This document shows, in pieces, positions 9,931-21,699 of a DNA stretch of 64,000 bases; the stretch's first letter is position 1, and every line of letters starts with the position of its first letter. The notes beneath the pieces were generated by a model that saw only the letters and a program-made list of their open reading frames with translations, was not told the DNA's origin and ran no database searches. Source of the stretch: Adineta vaga (lineage: Eukaryota > Rotifera). The stretch is taken from assembly GCA_021613535.1 (NCBI GenBank), contig CP075492.1, positions 14,756,001 to 14,820,000 of the forward strand, read 5' to 3'. Made by a program: the position numbers and the translations under genes.

Positions 9931-12011
9931 ATGGACATCTTTTATGTCAAACTTGACGCGCATATTCAAAGTCTTAACGAAAAGTTTCGTCCAAAATATC
10001 TTATTAAAAGAGAAATGTATCAAGATATCATTTTGGTTTTACGGGATGGCTGGGGTAATCCGCAATTTAGATATTGGGTTCTAAAGAATTTTATGCTGGT
10101 CAAAGTTGGAGATTTAGATATGGTTTATAATAAACACAAAATTAGTCGTCCAGTCGTGATTTATGAAGAAGTCTATGAGAAACTATATGAATGTCATAAT
10201 CGAGTAGGTCATCATGGACGCGATAAAACCTGGCATGAGGTATGTGAAATGGAATCTTTTTCCTTTGGAAGAATTTCTTCTCCTAGGTGAAAGCACAATA
10301 TTCGTGGGTACCATATGATGTTGTTATGATCTTCATCAAGTTGTGTGATGCATGTAGTAACCGACAGATCTTTCCAAAATTTCCAGCTAGTGAGTGACAT
10401 TTGCATTAATGTTGGATAAAATCAATTTTTGGTAAATAGGTAAACCAATTGTTTCAATCGGTTACTTAACTCGTATCCAGATTGACTTGATTGATATGAG
10501 GTGTCGACCGGATGGTATCTTCAAATGGATTTTACACGTTAAAGACCACTTTAGTAAATTTTCGTGGTCTTACCCATTAGAATCTAAAGAAACGGAGCCT
10601 GTGGCAGAAAAATTGTTGACTCAGTTTTATGCGTTTGGTCCTCCACGCATCCTTCAATCAGATAATGGAAAAGAATTTGTCGCTCGAGTCATAAAGGTAT
10701 GTTCTGATACTCGTGCTTAATTAATTTAAATATTTGTGTTCTATAGGACCTTAGAAAGACTTGGACTGATTTAGTGATTATAAATGGTCGGGCGCGGCAC
10801 CCACAGACACAAGGTCTGATTGAAAGAGCAAATCGTACACTTGAAGTTGCTCTTGGCAAATGGATGCAACACAATAAAACTGATGAATGGTCTAAAGGTA
10901 AATAGATATTTATATGTTGATTAGATCTCGCTACTTATGATGTTATTCTTAAGGTTTAAATCCAGTTACATACTCGATCAACACGAGCATTGCTGAAACT
11001 ACGAATAAAACCCCCTATGAAATAGTTTTTGGACAACAACCACGATCGGATTTTGAAATGTGGAAAATATTTAGTGAATCAGGTGTAGAAGACGAAGAAA
11101 ATCTTCCTGATGATTTGGTTAATGGTTTCAATGAGTGTAAGTTTTATACTAGCTATATCTGTTTAAAAAGATCTAGGTTTTTTAGTACAAAATTGTGATA
11201 CACCTAATATTGAAAAAGTTGATTCGAACAATTTAGCAACTGAAGTAACAACGCAATCTCAATCTGCAACACCAACTCTTGATACTAATTTCGATTTATC
11301 AGTTCCAGCAATGAGTATTACAGATTCTCAAAGTTTTTCTACATGTAATAATAATGATACTTATGTTCAAGGTCCATTACAGTCAGGTAGATACTACTGG
11401 TTTAAATTATTGTTTATTAATTTTACGTCTATTCTGTAGATGTTTCCATTATGAACAATGATGAAAATATTCCAAATTCATCTTCTAATACACCTACTCC
11501 TAGGCATAAAAAGATTCGAGATGAAGCAGAAGTCGATTATTTAAAATCTATTGCTAAACGACAAAAATTATATGATAATGCTGTTAAAGAACAAAAATAT
11601 GACCTGGGAGATCTTGTTGGCCTCCAAATTGATCGTGTTGATCGTACTAATACAACACCAAAGATTTTACCTTGCAAAGTGATAGCCATTGAGTCATCGT
11701 CGAATGATTGTATGTTGTACAAGCTGTGTACAATGAAAGGTGTTCTATCAATTTCATATGGTGTTCAAGATCTCTTAGATTTGAGAAAATGTAATTTTGC
11801 CGATTTACGCAGTGTTGATCCAACAAATCTACCAATAATGGCATTTACGCAAGCATGCAAAGATTATTTGTCAACAGGAATAATTGAAGTTGTAGCAGCA
11901 TGTAACTGTAGTGGTAAATGTGCTACAAAATCTTGTCCATGCAAAGCAAAAGATGTTAAATGTTGCACCAAATGTCATCCCAAAAAGAAATGTCCATGTG
12001 CAAACGTCTAG
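9931..12011 (+). CDS. Ginger-type integrase/transposase
   Basis: Seven exons (9931-10239, 10287-10389, 10440-10696, 10747-10897, 10954-11136, 11186-11386, 11440-12011) join in phase to 591 residues. Order: an H2C2 zinc-binding integrase segment (HNRVGHHGRDKTWHE, then CDAC), then an rve integrase core with the DDE triad in QIDLIDM, LQSDNGKEF and GLIERAN (36 residues between the second D and the E), a Ser/Thr/Asn-rich region, and a C-terminal Cys-rich CXC-like cluster (CNCSGKCATKSCPCKAK). It should cut and rejoin element ends in the nucleus. Cellular relatives include KRBA2-like proteins. The H2C2-core order matches Gypsy/Ginger integrases. No stops or frameshifts were found. Confidence 0.85.
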
Positions 12012-12110
12012 TTTTTTTTCTCAAGTCATTTCTATTATTTCTGACTAGACTATAAATTCATGAAACTGTAGTTTTTAAAGATCATATAAGTTTTCACGGT
12101 AATAAAACAC

Positions 12111-12340
12111 ACGAAGAAATAGAGATAAAGATGAATTTATTTCTGCTAGGGGAATTTAAAATTCCCCTATAGGGGAAATTGAAATTTTAATCTCCCCTAG
12201 TGGAAACTAAAATCTTCAACTTTTCATAGAAAATACATAGAGAAAAAACATAATTTTAATTTCTCCTAGAGGAGATTAAAATTTCAATTTCCCCTTAGGG
12301 CGATTTTAAATTCCCCTAAATTTTAATTTCCCCTGTAACA
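12111..12340 (-). repeat. Right terminal inverted repeat, 230 bp
   Basis: Inverse partner of 9517-9746, ending CCTGTAACA directly before the TATA duplication. Confidence 0.9.
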
Positions 12341-12344
12341 TATA

Positions 12345-12690
12345 TATAGAGTTCTCGTCATTTGATGAAAATGCATGAATAATGTTGTGAGATTTTTCAA
12401 AGAAACAATTCCTTCAGATAATATTCCATTAAACTGCTAATAACCATTCAATTCATTATCATATAATTATGGTTTCAACTTGATTTAATGTCATGCCATT
12501 GACAATGATAGCGAATTATTTTTAAATATAAAAGACAACAAGAAAATCAATTAGCCTTCCAATGACTCGCAAATCTTCTTTACAATATAATAATCAATTA
12601 TTAGATCGAATCGATTATCTAATTGAACGTTATAGAGAATTGAATATTGAAACTAGAAAATAATTTTTTATATGGACATACGAGCAGTCA
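12345..12690. other. Spacer between two mobile elements
   Basis: Non-coding except for a 32-codon open frame at 12562-12660 (MTRKSSLQYNNQLLDRIDYL start) that shows no family match and may be chance or a lost first exon. Confidence 0.3.
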
Positions 12691-13628
12691 TCCTATTCCG
12701 AAAAGTTACACATTCCGGAATTGTTTGACCCACTAAAGTGACTGTCATTCAATTCCGGAATTCATCTCATCCCATTCCGGAATTCCTTATACTCGATTAT
12801 TACTGATCCAATCTAATTCCTAGCAACTCCTGCCAATTCCGGAATTGTCTGACATAGAGAAAAGGATTAACGTGCAGATGGATGTGCATTCCTAGCATTG
12901 CACCCACAAGAAATCACCAGGAATTCCTGCCTATTCCGGAATTGCAAATCTATATAGTATAATCACATAACCCTGCATAAGTAGCCATAAAAAGTAAAAG
13001 CGGAATTCCGGAATTCCGCTCGGGATTTCGATCGATTGATGAGGTTGGCGTATTCTTCAACTAACATATCTTAGCAATTCCGGATTTACTAGGAAATACA
13101 GGAATTCCTACACATTCCGGAATTGCGAATCTATATAGTATAACCAGATAATCATACATTAGTAGTCATGAAAAGTAAAAGCGGAATTCCGGAATTCGTG
13201 CATATCCGGAATAGGCAGGAATGTGCAGGAAATGCAGGAATTCCTGCCAAATCCCAGTTACTCCGGATATGCATGAATTCCGGAATTCCGCTCGGGAATT
13301 CAGTTGAGCGTTTAGGATGATCTTTTCTTCAACTAATATATCTTAGCTATTCCGGAATAGGCAGGAAATGCAGGCATTCCTGCCATATCCTAGCTATTCC
13401 GAATGTGCACGAATTCCGGAATTCCGTTCGGGATTTCGATCGATTGATGAGGGTGACGTATTCTTCAACTAATATATCTTAGCAATTCCGGAATAAGCAG
13501 GAATTTGATAGCATTTGTAGGCATGGAATCAAGCAGTTCCGGATTGGAATAAGAGGAATTCCGGAATTGAACTGTCATTAGTAGTGTGGATTAAGCGATT
13601 CCGGAATGTGTAACTTTTGGGAATAGGA
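12691..13628. mobile_element. TTCCGGAA foldback element, non-autonomous
   Basis: A 938-bp stretch bounded by about 33-bp inverted repeats (TCCTATTCC.AAAAGTTACA) that differ at two or three positions. The interior has about 16 copies of the palindromic core TTCCGGAA, and two longer units repeated two and three times: one with ATCTATATAGTATAA, one with TCGATCGATTGATGA. There is no open frame. Target duplications are not clear. It is probably a foldback or miniature transposon that needs an enzyme from elsewhere. Confidence 0.65.
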
Positions 13629-13799
13629 AGTATTCTCAATTATCATGATACACTCGATACGACTGATTTTGAATATGAACAAATCATCTGACAAAATGCA
13701 ATTCCAATAGTTGCTATGTTAGCTCATGCGTGTGTGTCGTTCATTTTCAATAATATGTCAGATAGATTCAATGTTATTTATTCCAAAGATAAAATATAG

Positions 13800-14078
13800 C
13801 CTTGTTGAAGATCCCTGTGACGACTGTACAGTTACGTTATGGTGCTCGCCTTTGGCTTTGTGTCAAGAAGCACGAGAATTGAAACTTCGAAGTAATATAC
13901 CATAGAGGAATACATCTTTTCCACATCAATCAATAAGCGATATTTCAAGTTTCGATCTATTTTTAGGTGCAAATTCAACAAGTGCAGTTATATTAGTTCA
14001 ACCATTGAGCATTATTAGTCAATCACAACAAGTGGAAACTACGCAACCATTCAGTTCTATGAAACCTCTCGAGTCATA
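13800..14078 (+). pseudogene. PLAC8 family gene, 3' half only
   Basis: Two exons (13800-13891 and 13967-14078, in phase) encode the second half of a PLAC8/DUF614 Cys-rich domain: DPCDDC..TLWCSPLALCQEARELKLR, then a Ser/Gln-rich tail ending in TAA. The usual first half with the leading Cys cluster is absent. Just upstream lies the foldback element, so insertion or an associated deletion may have removed it. The remaining frame is clean, which suggests the loss is recent or that a start exists further off. Confidence 0.6.
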
Positions 14079-14174
14079 AAATTCGATCATCTAAAAACAA
14101 TCATTTTTTTGCTTGCTTCATAAATTAAATTGCAATACTGTTTTTCTGCTAATAAAAAAATTTATTCAATTGAT

Positions 14175-15020
14175 TTAAAAAAATGGTATTTTCACTACAT
14201 GATAAGTTTCATCGTCTAACAGAACTAATTCTGTTCTACATGAGTTTGTATATTGTTTCAAAACAGATACAGCATTTTGAAATTCTTGATTAAAATGTTC
14301 ACCATAGATCAAATCGATTGAACAATAAACTCCACTAAAGATTAAATTAGTTAAAACAATTGAATCATGTCCTTCAATATCGGTCTTGATCATTATTTTT
14401 GGTGCAGGTAAACCTGATGGAATCTTTCGAGTTAACACTGTTCCTTTAATCCATGATGCAATATCAATACTTGAAACCATGATCTTTGTTTTATTAGCAT
14501 TCGGTTGTAAACTTGAACCCCATTGATGATATAATGTATCATTTGGTTGAGTATAAAATGCTTGACTTTCATTGGTAATACTAACTGCAGTGGATGTAAA
14601 GATTTTAACACGATATTTATTTCGTAAACAATAGTTTTCGAACATTTTTAGATAAACATCATGAACCGGATTAGCTTCAAAACCCACGGAACAAACTTGT
14701 TTAGTATAAGTACCAAACATGCGTGCAAAAAGTGGAGATATAGTTGAATTCGGATATAATTGTGGTTCGTAAAGTTTACGGATTTGTATGCCAATATTTG
14801 TTCCCATATCAATATAAACAAATCGGCAACCATCGAGAAAATTTCCTTGAGATTGAGGAGATAATACTAATGATATCTGATTAATTGTAAATCTGTACAA
14901 TGAATAGATCAGTAGGAAAACGATAAGACATATGCAAAGTCTTTTGAATGATCGTATTAGTTTGTAAATACCAGGATGGAATTTTTCGTTCATTGATCTC
15001 GATAGGAAAATAAATTTCAT
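14175..15020 (-). CDS. Membrane-anchored FkbM-like methyltransferase
   Basis: Single exon, 281 residues. Residues about 28-48 are a signal-anchor helix (LCICLIVFLLIYSLYRF) after a positively charged N-terminus, giving a type II topology with the catalytic part in the Golgi or ER lumen or outside. Then comes a Rossmann-type SAM-binding segment: FVYIDMGTNIG (motif I), VGFEANPVH (motif II acidic), and the FkbM-type KTDIEGHD with a nearby SSIDIASW. FkbM-family enzymes O-methylate small molecules or glycans; the substrate here is unknown. The reading frame is intact and the start is the first ATG. Confidence 0.65.
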   Translation of the reverse strand: MKFIFLSRSMNEKFHPGIYKLIRSFKRLCICLIVFLLIYSLYRFTINQISLVLSPQSQGNFLDGCRFVYIDMGTNIGIQIRKLYEPQLYPNSTISPLFARMFGTYTKQVCSVGFEANPVHDVYLKMFENYCLRNKYRVKIFTSTAVSITNESQAFYTQPNDTLYHQWGSSLQPNANKTKIMVSSIDIASWIKGTVLTRKIPSGLPAPKIMIKTDIEGHDSIVLTNLIFSGVYCSIDLIYGEHFNQEFQNAVSVLKQYTNSCRTELVLLDDETYHVVKIPFF

Positions 15021-16174
15021 TGGAAATCGTTAAACAATCACAAATACACCTTCATTCAGTTCATAGATAATCTTTTAAGTTTAATGACATAACATTTCGT
15101 TGATGATCCATGAATCGTTGTTGGATGTTTTTCGAGTGTTTAGCTTTTTCTCGCATGAAAAAATTTCTTTACAATAGATGCGTATTATAAACGACCATGT
15201 GCTTGAAATTTTCACTCTGGCAATTTTATGAAAGTAAACATGAAACATTTTCTTTCTGTTCGTTTTATAAGTCTGTTTAATCATCTCTTACATTTGCATA
15301 GAAAGTGTGAGACGCTTTTGTACAGACAATGTTAAAAAAAAGTGATTGATAAAGATCATATGAAAATGGGAAAACAAGTTGTTGTAATAAGATGTATTTA
15401 TTTTATTTAGAATATAAATAATCGTGAAGAAGTAGAAAAAGATGAAGAGTCATACAACGTGTAAATCTACACGATAAAGAAGAGCACAATATGATTTTTA
15501 TTATTGTAATATAATGACTTAGTTATAGATTTGATCTTTCTTCCTTTGATTTTCTTCCAAACGTGCTTCTCTATATACACGTGTCGATCATTCTTTTATC
15601 TCTTACGTTAAGAACGATTTCTTTTGTATTCTTGTTGGTTGAATTTTAAACTGAGAATTTATGACAAATGATAGATTCTGTTGAAATGCTATTCGAAAAT
15701 CAGTTTGTTCCATATGTTGTCATATGATTTTTTCAAAGAATGAAAACGAATAAGTCAGACTTAGAAACCACCTCAACACTATTCATGGGGTACAATAATC
15801 TTGCTTAATCGAAAATAAGACGACGAAAGATAAGAACAGCCATATTATCTTTACCGCACGATGCGATGTATGAATGAATGAATGAATGAATGAATGAATG
15901 GGGGAAAAGAATGATGCAACAATAATGTCATTTTGTTCTTATCTCGTTTTTACCGACGTTCTCCAACTCTCATCGAAAATGCAACAGTGACCTATGATGA
16001 ATAATTCCCATAAAATGGCAGTAAGAAATAACGTAGAAATTACCGTCTTATTTGTATTCACCCATATCGATTTCCCATTGCGGAAGTTACCTGTATATAT
16101 ATAGAATTCAAAATCATTTAGTTGATTACTTACATTACCTGCAAAATAAGCAACTTAAAGCGACTGATTCTATT
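15021..16174. other. Spacer with tetranucleotide repeat
   Basis: No gene recognised. A TGAA tetranucleotide array lies at 15869-15900. A TATA-like run sits near 16097, ahead of the secreted-protein gene. Confidence 0.4.
15869..15900. repeat. (TGAA)n microsatellite
   Basis: About eight tandem TGAA units. Confidence 0.9.
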
Positions 16175-16779
16175 ATGACAATGAAACACATCATCATTTT
16201 GGCAATGACTTTATTTTTTCAGATTGGTATAAGTGCATTCGTATGTAAGCAAATTGAATTAATATGAGTATCTTATCAAATAATCATATAAATATTTCTA
16301 CTTGTTTAGTGAAAGACAATGAACATTCTAAGTCAAGCACAATACAACAACATAATAATGAATATTATAATGATTATTTCGGTATTTCTGTAAAAGCACC
16401 TGACGGATGGCATCCGAGAAGACAAATGGACATGTTAGGAAAAATCGAGAAAGAAACGGAACCATTTAAAGTTCATAATCACAAATCAAATGAAAAACGA
16501 CTTCAAGAAGCTTTGGAAGAAGCATTACCACTTTTTGGGTTCTCAGAATATTCTCCTGATATATCATTAGACGCAAAAATGAATCCAAACATTGAAGTTA
16601 TTGCCTATAATTTAAAAACTCTTCTAGGAGTTACGACTTCATGGGATTATCTGAGAAAACTTGAAGAAATTAGCACATTCGAGAAATATGACTTAACATG
16701 TAATTTATTTACAGTAAACAGAACAAGAACAGAGTATGCCGTACATATGTCACACACGAAGAGAAACCTAAAACCATAA
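16175..16779 (+). CDS. Secreted protein, probably frameshifted
   Basis: Two exons (16175-16244 and 16310-16779) join in phase to 179 residues. The first about 22 are a signal peptide (MTMKHIIILAMTLFFQIGIS). The mature part begins polar, then FGISVKAPDGWHPRR, loosely like the start of PsbP/DUF1795-type folds. The frame ends at 16779, but a second frame over 16735-16929 continues with coding-like text (KTISRQIRRAIVRN, then VIVFELNYYYN) to a TGA at 16927-16929, which suggests a one-base shift has truncated the C-terminus. Function unknown; likely extracellular. Confidence 0.5.
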
Positions 16780-18001
16780 GTCGACAAATAAGACGTGCAA
16801 TTGTCAGAAATAGTCATGTTATTGTCTTCGAATTGAATTATTATTATAATCTTACTCGGGAAAAAGTGGGCAAGCACTTCATGGACAATGTAAACTTTAA
16901 CCGATTTGATAAACTGTTTTTAGTCTGATTTTTTTGGTTACATAGAACAATTATGTACATTTATGTGTTTTAAAAAATAAAATATAACTACATTTTATTG
17001 AATAAGACTATAATTATTTTAACATCATTTTCTTGGGATAATCGTAATGAACGAATATCATTAGAGGTGGCTTGTGCAATGAATAAAGTTAAAATCAAGA
17101 TAATCGGATACATAATCAAATTTTGTTCTCTAAAAGAAAAATACTTTGAAGACAAGAAAAATAAGTTGATCATAGAAAAAGATTGCTCCTCTTATCCGAA
17201 GATTATTTTCAAGAAAATGTTGAATAATGTAAGTAAGTCACTTTATATCTTACTGCACTTTTCGTCCATTATTCAAATCATGAGTTGCATTTTATTTATT
17301 GTCTTTTTATTCTCGATAATTGTTTCGAATGAAAGATACTTTCAATCACATCCTTCATTTCTTTGTCAGTAAACGAATATGCATTATGATGTTGATCTCA
17401 AAATAATGAAAGAATAATTATTGATTCATTCAAATGTAGTAAAAGTCACCAACATTATAATTTTCTATCAATATCATGATAACTCGATGAAATAAAAACT
17501 TTCTTTGATTATTCATGTTTTTGCGTAAGTTTTAAGTCGAGAAATTTAGGCCCACTCCTTCCCCACCCTTCACTACAAACAAAACCCTATTATAGGTAAA
17601 ACTACATTATAGGAACAATCCAGCTTCAAAGAAAACCGCATTGCGTACAAGCGATTATGGCAAATAGACTATGTGAGTTCCATATTTTAGTCCTAAAGCG
17701 ACTGTACTAAAAAATGAGTTATGTTATATTTGTGAGGTGCAGCATCAGTAAAACGTACATAACACGTAGAAAGAAAAGAAAAATAAATCGATAGAATATT
17801 ACTGTCTACGTAAAATGAGAGACATTTCATTCGAAAAGAAGACTCTCATTTCATACATTACCCATTGAATTAACGAATCGAATTCTTGATCATCTCGTCG
17901 AGATGATCTCGATAACAAAACATGATATTAATTTAAATCTATTGATTAACTATGCGACAAAGATTTGTCGGTTACGTTTGTAATTATTTATATTATAACA
18001 G
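16780..18001. other. Spacer
   Basis: Holds the out-of-frame tail of the previous gene up to about 16929. The open frame at 16998-17372 (+) has no family features and a non-ATG start. Otherwise nothing recognised. Confidence 0.4.
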
Positions 18002-18085
18002 ACAATCACTGCATTACATCTGTATAATAATCCAATCGGTCCAGTGGGTATACGGCATATTGCTAACGTTTTTCAATACAATAAA
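18002..18085 (+). pseudogene. Single LRR exon (ribonuclease-inhibitor type)
   Basis: An 84-nt stretch between a CAG acceptor and an AAA/GT donor encodes exactly one 28-residue LRR: TITALHLYNNPIGPVGIRHI and eight more residues. No adjoining LRR exons are present within 1 kb, so it is a remnant of an LRR gene. Confidence 0.6.
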
Positions 18086-18201
18086 GTACTATTTCTCAAT
18101 GATTTTCTTATTTTACTCCTAATTAATTGGCATATATTAATAAATATAACAGTTAGTAATAACAATCGAAAAATTGACAAGTTATGATTTATTAATTGAC
18201 T

Positions 18202-20566
18202 TTAAAAAGATGAACTTTCATAATAATATTTTCGAGTTTGATTTAAAAATCTTAAATAAACGGATATCGGAAGTATCTGTTGAAAACGTTTTTCCATTTC
18301 TCTATTCAGTCGATCGAATATTAACCAATAATTTTCATGAGATAAACAATGATCAATTAATACTTTCAAATCTTCTCCAGTCATATATTCAGTTAATCCA
18401 ATCATTGCATCTAATTTATTATCATAAAGAAAAGTTCGAACATGTTGATCAGACCAGGATTCCATCGGTAGATTCTTATATGTACTTGCAGTGATACTTT
18501 GACGCATTGGGATCGATAGAGACAAATGTTTTCTAAATAATCAACTCATTATTACGTTCAAAATTCAGATAAAATATGATTACTCTTTTGCTTCGATAGG
18601 TTCCGAGATATTCGATTGAATTTCAGCAATCAGTAATCCAATAGCTTCGGAAAAATCTTGCTGAACAAAATCAATACACATTGTTCCTGTTGATATAAAA
18701 TCAAACCAACCATCACGTTCAACATCTTTGACAATTATTGGAATAATTAACTTTTTTCTATCACGTGCATATTCAACTTCATTTCGACAATTTTCACTTC
18801 TTTTATATGTTTCCGACATACACATGAGAATAGATGTTGATTTATCTACTGCTCGTGCCATAGTTTGACATAACGATCCAGCCATTTGATTTTCATCTAA
18901 CCAAATTTTCAAATGATAATCTTTAGTTAAATGCTTATAAATATCGTGTACTAATGATTTATCACTCCAACTGTAACTAATCATTAAATCAAACTCATTT
19001 GTTTCATCATCATTAGTTTGTTTGAATTCTTCTTCTCTCTCTAATCTCCATAATAAACCATCGAGAGTTTTTTTCAAGAATTCATTTTTCGATATTGACG
19101 ATTCGATTTGTTTATTTGCAAGATTTCGAATATGTGACATAAATTTCTCATTCGTTTTCAAAAGATTTACTGCATCGTTGTTGAATGACATGACGAAAAG
19201 ACATTCGTATACTAATAATTCTATATTTGTTCGCATTTCTAATGTATCATTATGAAAATCTGATTGAATTTGTTCGAATGTCTTTTGATATTTATCATCT
19301 TCATTAAGTTTTATCTCTTTATGTTCGGAAAAATTCGAAGAATCTTGAGAATAGTTATCAATTATGTCGATTAATGATTGTAAACCATCATTTGTAATAA
19401 ATCCTCTTTTGATTTGATCATGTTGTAAATATGCTAGAGAATGAAACAAAATTGTCTGTGATAGAATCTTTCTAATCAGAAAATTTTTCGAAATGCAGAA
19501 GCGCTTTTCAGCCAGACCTTTCCGCATCGCATAACCTATATACATATACTTTACTCGGGGCTATAAGATGGGTAAAACTCTGGTTAAAAAATGCTCCTGC
19601 ACTTGGCAATGTTCCTTAGTGAGCGAATCACCACGTACCTTTCAATGCTAACAACATATCAAGAATATGTATTCCATAGTTTGAAAAATTGTTGTTTTCA
19701 ACTTTTGAATTAATTATTTGTTTAATATTCATCATTAATGTTTTAATAATTTCTAATGGTTTATCAATTTCGTTTTTGATATCGTCTTCATTGAATAATA
19801 ATCCAACTAGAACATAGAATGAAAGTTTAATTGCATCATTAGTTTTTATTTTTTTCATTGATGAGAAAAGAATATGTTTAATCATTTGATTATGTTTAGC
19901 AATTGTAAAACAATCAGTATCTGTTTTAATAAATATCATTGTTAATTTTAAAATAATCCAAACAACAAATGATGTTTTGGTATTAAATGTATTTGATAGA
20001 TCATTTGAGTGACATTCGAATTTTATAGTTGTAAAATTATCTTTTTCTAAACGTTGAATTATATCAGAATTATTTAATATAGGTAAAATCAATTGAATTA
20101 TTCGAAAATATTCATTTTTTTGAATGAAATTTTCAAATTGTAATTCTTCTTTGAAAACATGTTGAATACTTGTCGATATTTTCTGCATTTCAATCATATT
20201 CATAACTAAATATTTAATAACAACTAATCGTTCATGTTCAATACAATCTTCAATATGAAGAGATTTTTTTTCAGGTAATAATTGTTCAAATAAAGATTCA
20301 TATGTTGGTAACCAAAATTGACAAAGTTTATTTCGTTGTTCATTGGTATAATAAAATCGATCAGTTGTCATATGAAAAAGACGAAATAATAACCAATTAT
20401 CAGTATTACTTAATGAAGTTTTATCTAATTGTCTTAAAGCTTGTTCATAATCATCTAATACATCGGATGATGTATAATAATGAAATATTTCATTGTATAA
20501 ATCAACATTACTAATTTGATTATTCTTCGAGGAAATTTTCTTGATTAAAGTAGTTAATGATGCCAT
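18202..20566 (-). CDS. Helical-TIR-SAM-like protein (SARM1-related)
   Basis: Three minus-strand exons (19639-20566, 18584-19535, 18202-18532) join in phase to 736 residues. Residues 1 to about 475 are all-helical, resembling an ARM-type scaffold. Then a TIR domain: FDLMISYSWSDKSLVHDIY, IWLDENQMAGS, SILMCMSETYKRSENCRNEV and IIPIIVKD. The Glu in CRNEVEYA aligns with the catalytic NADase glutamate of SARM1. The last about 90 residues read SWSDQHVRTFLYDNKLDAMI and onward, a SAM-like domain. SARM1 orders its parts ARM-SAM-SAM-TIR; here TIR precedes SAM. Likely a cytosolic signalling or NAD-cleaving protein; enzymatic activity is inferred only. All frames are clean. Confidence 0.8.
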
Positions 20567-21097
20567 GAAGAGAATATCTAAGATGAGAAAAAAAAATATT
20601 CGAATACATTTTTATTGATAGCATATAACGACTATCTGTTAAGATAGAATTCATATTAAACTTCGGATTAATTCAAAGCGAGAGTGAAGTATTTATTATT
20701 ACTATGTTTACTACAATGATTACTGATGCATAAATTGACCTTCTACCAAATCAATATCATTAATATTAACATTATACCATGCTTTTCATTCTTCATCACA
20801 GTTAGAAAACAAGAATACCTGAAGATATTTTTAATACACGTTATGTGTCTACGTATACTAGCGACCTCTCAACTCATCGATCGGAATAAATCCATTTGAG
20901 TAACTATAGGAAGTTCTTTCTAATCTAATATGATGAATATTTTCCGATTTTAATAACGTTTTCTTCATTAACTTTTGATTCGTTCAATGAGATAGGCGAA
21001 TGATCAACGTTGATGATGATAGGTCAAGTCAAGTGAGCGATAAGATGAAAATAATATATTCATATCTTGTTCGAAATCGTTTCTACTCTAAATTATC
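20567..21097. promoter_or_regulatory. Divergent promoter region
   Basis: A 531-bp AT-rich spacer between the TIR gene (-) and the CDGSH gene (+). No clear motif beyond AT-rich runs. Confidence 0.3.
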
Positions 21098-21412
21098 ATG
21101 TCTTCTTCTACAGACAATACTAATCAACAAATGAATAAAACAATTCGTAAAGATGTTGATAAAATAGTTGACAAATATGATATTGAAGATATTTGTGCTC
21201 AATGTGATGCAGCATCGAATAAAACTATAACTTATTGTCGATGTTGGAAATCAAAAAAAGTATAGTTAATAAAAAAATGAATATAGATTTCATATCTATA
21301 TATCTATATATATATGATTTTTTAGTTTCCATTTTGTGATGGTTCACATAATGCTTGGAATAAAGAAACAGGTGATAATGTAGGTCCATTGGTGATTACT
21401 AAAAAACAATAA
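21098..21412 (+). CDS. CDGSH iron-sulfur domain protein
   Basis: Two exons (21098-21259 and 21326-21412) join in phase to 82 residues. The cluster motif CRCWKSKKFPFCDGSH fits C-x-C-x2-S-x3-P-x-C-D-G-S-H exactly, with three Cys and one His binding a [2Fe-2S] cluster as in mitoNEET/CISD proteins. The intron splits the motif between KK and FPF. There is no membrane anchor or clear presequence, so it is closer to compact soluble CDGSH proteins than to CISD1/2, which carry an N-terminal helix. Likely a redox or cluster-transfer role. Frame intact. Confidence 0.9.
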
Positions 21413-21699
21413 ACCTGTCGATTTACAATGCAATTTGGGTGCTCTATGGATTTGTTTGTGATACATTTGCTTCGTCGTTTTTCCTTTGTAGTTGCTAATT
21501 TTATTATAATATCATCGAAATAGAAGTAGTTAGACTTACAATATTTCGTTTTTTTTATCAATGAAAACATACATGAATCAATCTTTATTAATAAGCGATA
21601 CTTTTTTTAGTGTTTTGTTTCATAAAGAGAATTGTGTAACATATTATTGTTATGAAAACATGTTGTTAAATCCAAAATGGAAATTTAGTTCATTTGTTG

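Larger units (their letters stand above)
9517..12340 (+). mobile_element. Intact Ginger-like DNA transposon
   Basis: A 2,824-bp element bounded by TGTTACAGGGG and its exact inverse, flanked on both sides by the direct repeat TATA (9513-9516 and 12341-12344). Terminal inverted repeats are 230 bp each. It encodes one seven-exon DDE integrase-type transposase. Ginger transposons are described as having 4-bp target duplications, ends beginning TGTNR and Gypsy-like integrases; all three hold here. The near-identical repeats and open transposase suggest recent activity. Confidence 0.85.

Noticed and set aside
12691-13628. Satellite array or centromeric repeat
   Set aside because: Terminal inverted repeats and irregular spacing fit a foldback element better.
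16998-17372. 124-codon open frame on the plus strand
   Set aside because: Non-ATG start, no family features, composition set by AT-rich DNA.
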